Below are positions 20,057-28,513 of a DNA stretch of 28,513 nt, piece after piece. The stretch is taken from positions 1-28,513 of the forward strand of contig JAMQCK010000317.1 of assembly GCA_024196135.1 (NCBI GenBank), read 5' to 3'. Source of the stretch: Pleurotus ostreatus/Saccharomyces cerevisiae fusant. Lineage: Eukaryota > Opisthokonta. The notes under the pieces are model-generated. The model did not search any database, was not told where the DNA came from, and worked only from the letters and a program-made list of their open reading frames with translations. Position 1 is the stretch's first letter; every line of letters starts with the position of its first letter. Position numbers and translations under genes: made by a program.

Positions 20057-20588
20057 ATTGGGGGCTGCTTTTTGCCTCAGACGGAAGCTGGCGACGGAAG
20101 GATATGATGATCACGCTAATGACTTAACTGACGATCTATGGAAACGCTATCTTCGCTACGGATACCTTGTCGATTATACCTGTACATGCTTACTTTCACG
20201 CATGCTTGCTTTGACGAATGCTAGACTCGAATGATAGCTTCTTGGCTCGACGAACTGGCTTCTACTCCGAACTCACTTCTACTCCGAACGACGGACTGAA
20301 ACCCTCCCCACCTCAGGCCTCAGGCCTCAGGATTTCTAAGAGTACAACCGTGACTTCGACTTGTGGGTCCAACCCGGAAGTTACCGAATCACACGTTTTA
20401 CGTGATTGCCACGACGCCTCGGTTCGTCCCGACGTTCGTCTTAACCTACAAGCTCAGCAGCGTCGAGTTTGAATCTGCTAGAGGCTCCAAATTCGACTCT
20501 AACAAAGGCTTCGACTCTAGCTCTGCCAGAAGCTCCGACTTTGAATCCGCCAAACAGCTCCTACCTTGACTCTGCTTTTACGCGCACG
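20057..20588. promoter_or_regulatory. Spacer between the tandem hydrolases
   Basis: Contains the 3' end of hydrolase A and the promoter of hydrolase B. It has short repeats: CTTCTACTCCGAAC twice near 20258-20290, GCCTCAG three times near 20313-20332, and the 24 base tandem array at 20468-20563. Confidence 0.5.
20468..20563 (+). repeat. Four-unit 24-base tandem repeat before hydrolase B
   Basis: Units at 20468-20491, 20492-20515, 20516-20539 and 20540-20563, each near TTTGAATCTGCCAGAAGCTC plus GAC. The array ends 25 bases before the start codon of hydrolase B, so it lies in its promoter or 5' leader. In one frame it would encode an 8-residue repeat like FESARGSK; the frame of hydrolase B is also open through the array but lacks an ATG there. 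Confidence 0.7.
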
Positions 20589-22122
20589 ATGCCCGACTGG
20601 CTGCATAATGATGGCTTCGGGCAACTGGACTTCTCTCTATTCGACCGCTACCGTCCGACCATCTTCGATGCATTCGGCGTCTCTCTAGGCTCTGGAATTG
20701 GCAAGCTGCTCGTGGGCGTTGTGGCTGCCTATGCTGGGGCTGTGTTGCTGCTGTCGATTCCGTTCTTCCAGGGACAGTCAGTACAGTTCGTTTTCTTTGG
20801 GTGACGGTGAGCTCACATAGGGTAGTGTGCTCTACCTCAACAAGGTAAAACTGCCCTTTTTTGCGAGGTTTGACCAGCCGGAGAAGTATGGTCTTGCGCG
20901 TAAGCTTTTTCTTTCTATGACTCAACCGGAAGTCTGACTTGGCAATTGTCTTCTCCTTTGCTTTCTACTTACGCCTACCTAGCAAACAAGACCCTAAACT
21001 TCAAACTCCACACCCCCGACGGCGAACAACTCGGTGCCTGGTTCATCCTCGCCGACCCCTACCAGCGCGGCCACCCCAGCCTGTCCTCGCCCCGCGACTG
21101 GGACACCGACGTCCCTAACTCCCTCCGCAACTACCCCACCATCCTCTTCTTCCACGGCAACGCCGCCACGCGCGCCTTCCCCGCCCGCCTGCAGCATTAT
21201 ATCATGTTCTCCTCGCGCCTCGCCGCGAACGTGCTCGCCATCGACTACCGCGGCTTCGCGGACTCGACGGGGACGCCGTCAGAGGAGGGGCTGACGACGG
21301 ATGCGTATGAGGCGTGGTGTTGGCTCACCAAGAATGGCGCGAGACCGCAGGATATTGTCGTTATCGGACATTCGCTGGGTAGGTTGCTGTGGCTTTCTTG
21401 CTTCGTTTGTTGGACTGACCGATGTGATTTCTAGGTACGGGTGTAACAGCTCGCCTTGGGGTTGTCCTCGAGCGCGCTGGTGTCAAACCTCGGGGCCTCG
21501 TGCTTATGAGCCCGTTCTCGAGCATCGCGGAAGTGGTCAAGACGTACAGCATTCTCGGATTTATTCCTTTGATGAGGCCCTTATCCTACATCCCTGGCGC
21601 AACAAGTTCGTTCCTTCTCTTAGTCTCCGTCTACTGAGCACTTTGACCATGCTGCGTGCTCTCAGACCTCATCGGAAGACTGATCGTCCACCGCTTCGAT
21701 ACCCTCTGCGCCGTCTCAGTGAGTGACCTGTAATAATATCTCTTGGCCAAGCTAAATCTCCTCAGGACCTCACCTCCGCGGATATCGTCATCGCTCATAG
21801 CGAGAACGACCTCGACATTCCACACACGCACTCGGCAACGCTCTTTGAGGCCCTCCTTGCCCCTGTACTTCCAACAATCAGCGATGCGGAACACCCGCAG
21901 ACGAACGGTCGCGACGGCCGGCGAGCTCTTCGTCGAGAAGATATCGTCAAGAGCACGCCAATCAAAAACTTCGGCATCGTAGAGGAATTCGAGGACAATC
22001 GGAGTGGCGGGCGTAGAGTTATTTTCGTGAAGGCCTTGGCGGGTGCGCATGATTACCTAGGCATACAGGAAGGGTTGCAGGACATCCTGGCGAGAACGTT
22101 TGATCTGGGGCATGCCCTGTAG
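20589..22122 (+). CDS. ABHD12-like alpha/beta hydrolase B, catalytic residues intact
   Basis: Six exons: 20589-20776, 20826-20899, 20983-21378, 21435-21605, 21666-21718, 21766-22122; 412 residues. The order is as in copy A: N-terminal membrane helix (about 38-58), FDQPEKYGLA, HTPDGEQLGAWF, then a complete hydrolase core. The oxyanion loop is FFHGNAATR (145-146), the nucleophile elbow GHSLG (216-220, Ser218 codon at 21372-21374), the acid region AHSENDLDIP (Asp309 probable) and the C-terminal AGAHD (His389). ABHD12-type enzymes hydrolyse lysophosphatidylserine and monoacylglycerols at membranes; the substrate here is not known. Introns 1, 2, 4 and 5 sit at the same places and phases as in copy A; intron 3 (21379-21434) splits the elbow codon Gly220 and is absent from A. 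Start 20589 is the first ATG after the 24 base repeats and aligns with the start of copy A. Confidence 0.92.
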
Positions 22123-22523
22123 ATGGTAGGGCAGTTGTTCCATTTGCAATGCATACATTGCATGGGTTTCGAGGGACGGCCTCGAAGTCGATATGAGGCA
22201 ACGCTTCTTTCAAACGAAGCGGCGGGTGCAATTCCTATACAACAAATGCACGCATGACCCCCAAGCCGCAGTAGAAGGGTGTACACGATGCTAGTGCCCA
22301 TCGCTTGGGTCGTCAGATAGCGGGAAGTGAGTACGAATCGTAGCCAGCACCTTTCGTTCGAATTTTCCTACGTGGTACTAGCGAGGATACGTACAATATG
22401 CGCCCGCCTCTCTCATTCCCGTGTAAAGCTGTAGACGCTAGCAAAGTGATCTTCTGATGCAGCCCAAGCTATGACTGCATATCTTCGTCAGTCCCCAGCC
22501 GTGAAGATCGCGTCCAGCGCACC
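22123..22523. other. Convergent 3' intergenic region
   Basis: Four hundred bases between the stop codons of hydrolase B and the methyltransferase gene. It contains a perfect hairpin, arms TGCAATG (22145-22151) and CATTGCA (22156-22162), close to the end of hydrolase B. No gene is seen. Confidence 0.5.
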
Positions 22524-24408
22524 TCAGTGTTTGCTGCACACGGCCGTAATGGCCATGTTCCGCCCACTCCCCGTCGCCTGATCGAACAAGTTCTCAATGG
22601 TCACCGTCATTGGATCATGCCCCGCATGTGCTCCCTCAATCGTTCCCGCCCCCAATTCCACCCCGCTACGCCCCGCAGAGCCATCGCCCCCATCCGCAGA
22701 GCCGCCCGCCCCATTCAGCTGCTCCACCAGCCACACCTTGCGGTCCTGCACGATCAGGCTCTCGACGAGGGGCCCAATCATGCACCGTAGGGTGTGTAGC
22801 ACGGAGAGCTGGCTCTCGAGCGCGGCACGCTGTTCTGGGTCGTGTCCAGGGCGTAGATCCTGAGCAGATGAGAAGCCCATCTTCGCGGCAGCCGCAGCCA
22901 CAAATTCGTCCCAGTTGTCGTAAAACCTCTTGTTCATCTTTCCGAGCCGCTGCATCTCCGGCCTCATTCCGGTGCCCTCGGTGCCCAAGCAGCTTTTCCT
23001 CAGGTCCGAGGGTCGCTCCTCATCTGCAGTCGAAGTCCCGCTCTGATCGCCAGATCTCTGCTCGGAGGGTCGCGCGTCCGGGGAGCCCAACGAGTACTCA
23101 CAAGAAAGTAACGCGCGCCATACGATCTTGCGTACGGCGAGCGTCACGTCAGCGAGCGCCTCCGGGGAGCGAAGCCACGTCCCTGGGATCTGCGTCGCCA
23201 AATGATAAGCGGACGCAGGCAGCGCTGGTGCCGGTGGGGCCTGGTTCCTGCGGTAATTACTGAGGGCAGCGGACATGGGAAAATCTGGAGATCACGATCG
23301 CCGCACATTCAACAAACACACAGCGCAGAAGCAGAAGCGCGCACGCACCCTCAGGCTGCAAGAGATTGTAGCAACAGCCCACGGCAACCATCCCCGCAGG
23401 GCGCCAGGTGGGGATAGTACCTTCCCAGGAATATTGTCGGCGTCGCGCGGCCACGAATGTGCGCAGAATGGTGGGCGTGAGCGACCCGCATGCGTGCAGG
23501 GCGACGAGGAAGACGGGAATGGGCTCGTCCTCGCTACGCCGCATACCCGTGATCCATTCGTCGACGGTCTCGAGCAGATTGGATGGCGTTATCCATATCG
23601 TCCGGTGCGTTACTGAATCTTCGATCCCCAGCTTCTTCTCCCACTTCTTGGCGCCTGCGGTCTGCAAGTCGTCTGCGTCCAATGCAAGGACGCCTCTACA
23701 GCGAAGGTGCACTTGGAGCGTTCTCGTAAGATAGCCCTATCAGTATAGGCGTCAGATACCGATGCAATATAAGCCTGGGAGATTCGCCTGCTAACCTGAC
23801 CAGCGCCAACATCTACGATGCAAGCAGCTGATGGGTCTATTCCGCTATCACGAATGACGGACGCGACATACGCGGTCATGCGGAAGACTTCGTGAGACTT
23901 CTTTGGGGACATTCCGACGGCGGAGGCCTGTATATTGGGTACTGAAGAGCATCGTCAGACGGGCGAGGCGCCGCAAAATCCCACAAACAAACCATGTAGC
24001 GTCATCGGCGTCCTATCCAGAGACAGGCGACAAACTCTATCTATGAGTTCTCTGAGTTCCTCTGGTAATTCATCGCCCTGGCTAAATCGTTATAGGCAAG
24101 AACTCCTTCTGCTTGAGACCATGGGAAGCACTCACCAAATGGTCCGCGCCCGGTGCTATGCGCAGCTTCTCACAGTAATACCTGAGCAAGCGTATCCAGG
24201 GCGCATACAGCTCAGGTTTCTCCGCTTCGGACGAAGGTACAGAGCCGCTTTCCGCCCACGCCCACCAAGAGGACCATGGCTCCGGTATACTTCTAATGTC
24301 GTTTGGGTGCGTGCGAAGCAGGCCGTCTATGAGTTCGGAGGATACAGCATCTTGTACTTCAGAGAGTCTCCGAGTATCGCCGAAGTCCATAGTTGTTCGC
24401 GAAGCCAT
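22524..24408 (-). CDS. METTL25/RRNAD1-type methyltransferase-domain protein
   Basis: Five exons: 24408-24136, 24077-23993, 23941-23796, 23736-23349, 23284-22524; 550 residues, phases consistent. Start 24408 begins MASRTTMDFGD. The SAM-binding motif I is VDVGAGQGYL (162-171), preceded by MSPKKSHEV, where the family has a conserved K-K-x-H-E block. The downstream ALDAD (186-190), ALHACGSLT (247-255) and VGCCYNLLQPEDFPMS (287-302) are typical of METTL25/RRNAD1 proteins. The C-terminal half holds a conserved-looking LATQIPGTWLR block, a polar insertion (about 360-400) and a less conserved end with a Gly-rich insertion. The substrate of this group is not firmly known; a methyltransferase acting on RNA is an inference from the name. 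Motif I reads GAGQGYL rather than GAGKGYL. Confidence 0.9.
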
Positions 24409-25198
24409 CGCAACATATAATTGACTGGTCCTTGGCGGGGTCGGGTTAGAGTCAAGGTTCAGGAAAATGAACATGGATCGATGATGCCATCATCGGCGAT
24501 AGCCGACGGCAATCCCCGACCGACATTGCGAGTTCAACTTGGGGCGCGGCACTTTTTCTGGTCCAGGCGTATTGCGCTCGCATCGCACGTCTAGCCAAAG
24601 CATACAAGTAATTCGTCTCTATACAATGTACTTTAGTAGTCTCCTGACTCTAAATCATCGCGCGCTACATGCGCCAGACCCCTTCCTTGGCTCGCCCTTG
24701 GTATCATCAAAAGCCCGACGCTCTTCCTTCTGAATCCTCGTAGTAGTACGCACGCACACCCTCGCAGAAATTTCGGCGTAGCTCATCGCAAGCGTACAGG
24801 CACTGCCTCTCACCGTCGACTGCTGCCCGCTCCAACGAGTAGACAGATATATTGACAGGCCCGGGCGGGCCGGGCGGAGCGCTTGCAGAAGATAACACCG
24901 TACATGCAGTCGGTTCATACATACAGTCTATAGCACGCATACATGCACTCGGAACTATGCATACAGGCCGTTTACAGCAGAAGACTCGATAGAGTGGAAG
25001 TCCCGCGATGCATCTTCTCCTTAAAGGCCCTGTCAATTACTCGGCGGCAAAGGCGTCTACCGCCAGTCCCACGACCAGCGCGGACTTGCGAGCGCGCACC
25101 GTCATAGCCACCTCTACTGCTTCAATATTTCCTGCCGCGGCTTCAATACAGTCCGTCGCTTCGAAAGGGGATCGGGGGATTGAAGTGCCGATCCTGGA

Positions 25199-25321
25199 GG
25201 GATCGCGCACCGCATGGAAGGGATCGTGTACTGCTTTGAGAGGGATCGCATACCACTCGAGGGGAACGCGCACCAATCGAAGGCAACGCGCACCGCTCGA
25301 GACAGTCGTGCACCGCTTCAT
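25199..25321. repeat. Six-unit degenerate tandem repeat, 20-22 bases
   Basis: Units start at 25199, 25220, 25242, 25262, 25282 and 25302; consensus near GGGATCGCGCACCGCTCGAG. The best-conserved word is CGCGCACCG. Units differ at several positions each, so the array is old. Confidence 0.8.
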
Positions 25322-25757
25322 TGACACTTCCCGTCTAACTGTATCAAAGGGTCAACACGCACATCACCGTCTATGTCGGACAGTTCAAACCTACGTTGTG
25401 TATATCCTAATGGGTAGTTGGGTCCAACAGCATGGGTGACGAACCTCACGGCGGCGTCGGCGGTAGATTGCAGCGCCGTTGTTGACCTGGTCTGCGGTTC
25501 AATCGTAGGATTACCCCTCCGACTCACCTGACGTACCCTCAGCGCACGCGCGGCGCACTGAACGCGAAGGTTTCGCCGGTACGAATCCGCGTGTTATGGT
25601 CCGGCTCAAGGGTGAAAATGTGCTCCGGTCGATGCGCCGCATCCAGCTCCGGAAAACGTACCGCGTGCCACGTTCCACTCGATGCGCCGCACTGGATTTG
25701 AAGCGATGCTCCTCGGGGGGTGCATCACACTGCTTCCGGGGGACGCATCTCGTGCCG

Positions 25758-25889
25758 GTCGAGTTTAAGCATCGCGTGCTGGTCCAGTCGAAGCATCGCG
25801 TACCGGTGGTCCTGTTTGAACAGCGTCGGTCCAGTTTGAGCATCGCGCGTCCACATTGAGTATCGCGCGTCCTGTTTGAGCAGCGATAC
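25758..25889. repeat. Six-unit degenerate tandem repeat, 20-27 bases
   Basis: Units start at GTC, positions 25758, 25782, 25809, 25829, 25849 and 25869 (spacings 24, 27, 20, 20, 20). Consensus near GTCCAGTTTGAGCATCGCGC. More diverged units with GATGCGCCGC precede it from about 25628. Confidence 0.8.
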
Positions 25890-25989
25890 GACCATATAAG
25901 GGAGCTCTCATCGCACTCGGGAAGCTAGGAAGGAATCGTTCTCATACTAGATCGCCCTCCGGGCAATTTGGGTGTATTGTTCGGACCGG

Positions 25990-26035
25990 GCATGGGCAGG
26001 ACAAGTCATGACTGCATGGGCAGGACAAGTCATGC
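25990..26035. repeat. Exact 21-base duplication
   Basis: The block starting GCATGGGCAGGACAAGTCAT occurs at 25990 and again at 26014, a period of 24 bases, with no mismatch over the block. Confidence 0.85.
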
Positions 26036-26411
26036 CTGCCTACGCCAAAGCAAGCGCAGTACCGCTAGCGTTATCCAAGTAAGCAGTCCATGAGGTACAG
26101 ACGCAGTCGATACGCGCTATACAGCAGTCAACAAGCGCCGCATTCGGGCAGCTCGGAGACATGCGTATGCATTGTGGCGCGCATAAGGAGGAAGCAAAGA
26201 ACGAACAGTTCTGATGGGGCGCGCATCGGAGGATGGGAAGATCATTATGGTCGATGGCGCACAATATCGTTGAGTTCCTCCAGCAAGAAGGTTCCGCACG
26301 GATAGCCCCGCATATGACTCGCAGTCACCAGCGCGCGAGACCCAACTTTACTCTTCTCCCCATTAGCCTCCGCAGTCGAGGTCCGGGGTGAGTCGTACTA
26401 ACACGTTCCCC

Positions 26412-26461
26412 GAAGAGCAAGGAAGAGCAAGGACGGCCCCGAAAGAGCATGGACGGCCCGG
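26412..26461. repeat. Short tandem repeat GAAGAGCAAGGACGGCCC
   Basis: One partial and two near-complete units: GAAGAGCAAG, GAAGAGCAAGGACGGCCCC and GAAAGAGCATGGACGGCCCG. Confidence 0.75.
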
Positions 26462-28513
26462 GAATTTAGCAAAGACGGGGTCGCTGTCCAGGTAAAACAG
26501 CAATTTGCAGGGTCAATCTGGACCTCGAAGCTCTAGCTTGCGTCCGAGTCCTAGGGAGAAGGAATCTCATCCCTAACAAAGGCTGTCGGCTAGTGCGTGG
26601 CGCCGTGATATATTGAGGCGGAAGGACGCGAGAGCACCGAGTAGAGCGAGAGCTTGAGCAGTAGTAATGTAGCTCAAAAGGCCGTATATTCCGGGTAAAG
26701 CAAAAGACTTGGGAAGCTGAGCAGCGACCAAAAGCTGCGTCGACGCACAAGCTCTGGGTTCGCAGACGTAAAGTGCATCATCAGGGCCAAAAGCAAGGCC
26801 AAATAAGGAAGGTAATCAACGGTCGCGTCCAGATGCAATTATCGGCCGGCCCCTGTTTAAATTACCTAAAATTACCGATCACTCTCATGATGCGCCGAGC
26901 TCATGTGACCGCCCCTTATATGGATCGCAGATCTCCGTGTTTTTCTTCCGCATCTCGCGACACGTTCCCCGCGGGGGGAGGCACGGCGGCGAGGGGGCAG
27001 GAGGAGAGGGGAAGAAATGCAAGATTTTTGAGGAGGGGAGGTCGCGCAATTCACAGCTCATTTCGTCTCCATCGTGACGCCGGAAATGCAAGCCCACTGA
27101 TTGATTGCATCCATAATCGGGAAATGCGCGGGTTTGTTTGAAGCCCTCCCTACTTCCTCCCGCAGTTGCCGCCGCCGGTGCTCCGGCATCGGTTCGTACG
27201 TCCATCTGGGCACCTAGCCGCCTCGTCTGGCATGTTGAAGTATTTTCTGTGGGTCTCTGGCGAGCACGAGCGGTAGCCGGCTGTGTAAAATGTTGAGCCC
27301 GCCAGGTAAGCAAGCTCGCCACCGTTTCACGGCCGTTAAGACCGGCGTCCTGTCCGTAACTCAGCGGCTGCACTCCGGAACCAACCTGCTCAAGGTCGCC
27401 TTCCCAACAAACAAATACATATATCATCGTTTTCTCACAGCTGTCGACCGCACCTGGTCCGCACGGTATTGGGAAGGCCCTTGGGACTCCGGCCACACAC
27501 GCACGCATGCTGCAGCGCGCACGTAACCTGAACATCAGTCGTTATCCCCCAGATGAGCGCCCAGCGCACCTCTTCTGACTCTGCACGCGGGATCGATCCC
27601 CAATAGGCCCCCAGCCGACCTTAGCCTCGAGCCGGCTCGCTCGCATCATGCGCTACGCGCGACATTCATCCTGCTTACCGAATGCCCCAAGACCCTTCCC
27701 ATCAAGCTTCCGACGCCATCTGCCACCCAACCGCGCCCTCAGCGTACACGCACGTCTCCCGCAGAAAGGATCGTCGCCCCCAGCCGAAATGAAGCAGAAT
27801 TAGTGAGCCCAGACGCACCAAAGGACGACACCACTGCCCGGCTGTCGCCCAGCCCTGCAGAGCTGATGTCGCACGCATGGCACTGGGTGGCACGCCGCAG
27901 GGTTCGCCTTACTGCATCGCCCTGCCCGCGCTATCCGGCCAGTCGCACGCATAATGGGACAGTCATCAGCGCGGGAGGATCCGCGTCTTCTCCTCGCGTA
28001 AACAGGCGCCGCCGACCCCACCGGGGGACGAGCACGAATCGGCTGGTAGCAGATAACAATCTTGAGCCTTCTGCCCGAACCGCGAGAATAGCAGCAAGCC
28101 CAGCAGCGCACCAGCCCCGAGTGAGCAAGTCCCATGCCCCATCTCCAAGCGCAGAGGGCTCTCGTACAGCGCATCGCCTGCGCCAACAGACCGGATATGC
28201 ACCGGCCCGCCTCAGCACCCACCCCACGATCGCCCGCCGCATCCCCCATCGCAGCGAGCCTCAGCAAACACGCTGATTGCGCGCCTGAGAAAGCGCACTC
28301 CGTGCGAGCAACGCGGCAGCCTCCCCTCCGTCCTCGCGCCCCGAGACAGACAGGACCTGTCATCCGAGGCTCGAGGAGTTGGGCAGTTTCTGTCAATCTT
28401 GACTTATGTCTGTCAGAGGCTATGTCAGCCGGAGGGTTATAGCTTCACGGAGACAAAGCGCGCGCGGGCACTGACAGAGGGGACGTACCCCGCGTCGCAT
28501 CCGTCCCCCGGCT

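Larger units (their letters stand above)
24409..28513. other. 4.1 kb gene-poor right end
   Basis: No coding gene can be supported. Open frames up to about 200 codons exist on both strands at 26885-27535 and 27800-28396, but they overlap antiparallel frames, have odd composition (many Arg, Cys, Ala) and no family resemblance. The interval holds a diverged 25 base direct repeat (24902-24926 and 24941-24966) and the arrays listed separately. No tRNA, telomere repeat or transposon protein is seen. Confidence 0.5.

Noticed and set aside
16148..22122. A functional gene cluster joining the transporter and the lipases.
   Set aside because: Only proximity supports it; the genes belong to unrelated pathways and fungal neighbours are often unrelated.
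25199..25889. CRISPR-like array.
   Set aside because: Units are contiguous degenerate repeats without unique spacers, and the genome is fungal.
26885..27535. A 216-codon open frame on the minus strand.
   Set aside because: Overlaps antiparallel frames, has no family resemblance or splice logic, and its Cys/Arg/Ala-rich composition follows the GC-rich DNA.
27800..28396. Antiparallel open frames of 198 (minus) and 157 (plus) codons at the right end.
   Set aside because: Both strands are open over the same GC-rich bases and neither reads like a protein; Trp/Cys/Arg excess is typical of chance frames.
28380..28513. CTGTCAG and CTGACAG words at the right edge as terminal inverted repeats.
   Set aside because: Arms are only about seven bases, with no target duplication visible before the window ends.

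Overview
The window is nuclear DNA of a filamentous basidiomycete, most likely an Agaricomycete (a polypore-type genome is my best guess). The protein-coding genes are cut by many 46-114 base GT-AG introns with short branch-point/acceptor signals, the DNA is GC-rich, and the recognisable products are fungal. Nothing bacterial, viral or organellar is visible. I rebuilt the exon-intron structures by hand and checked that every junction keeps the reading frame.

Left part (1-9525): the 3'-truncated end of a DHX33/Dhr2-type DEAH-box rRNA-processing helicase (minus) is divergent from an intronless coiled-coil protein built on five 11-residue repeats (plus). Then comes a decayed minus-strand gene (4311-5914) with in-frame stops and two one-base frameshifts, a repeat-rich gap (5915-7704), and a Ser/Pro-rich protein of unknown function (minus, 7705-8496).

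Middle (9526-18339): the vip1-type RNA-binding protein (8 exons); a 3 kb gap holding a 247 bp TA-flanked MITE-like element; a histidine-acid-phosphatase-family protein with a C-terminal membrane anchor and two micro-exons of 10 and 6 bases; and a Bor1/SLC4-type anion (borate) transporter (8 exons).

Right part (18340-24408): two tandem ABHD12-like alpha/beta hydrolases. The second (20589-22122) has an intact GHSLG nucleophile elbow. The first (18618-20056) reads GQALG, has lost the HG of the oxyanion loop, and lacks the intron that splits the elbow in its sister, so it looks like a retained pseudoenzyme. A METTL25/RRNAD1-type methyltransferase follows on the minus strand. The last 4.1 kb (24409-28513) holds no gene I can support, but carries short degenerate tandem arrays of about 20 bases that resemble arrays at 6.4-6.9 kb.

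There is no obvious gene cluster: these look like housekeeping genes (RNA helicase, RNA-binding protein, methyltransferase, transporter, lipases) with lineage-specific intergenic repeats. The strongest leads are the active/inactive hydrolase pair, the 11-mer repeat protein, and the shared intergenic repeat family.
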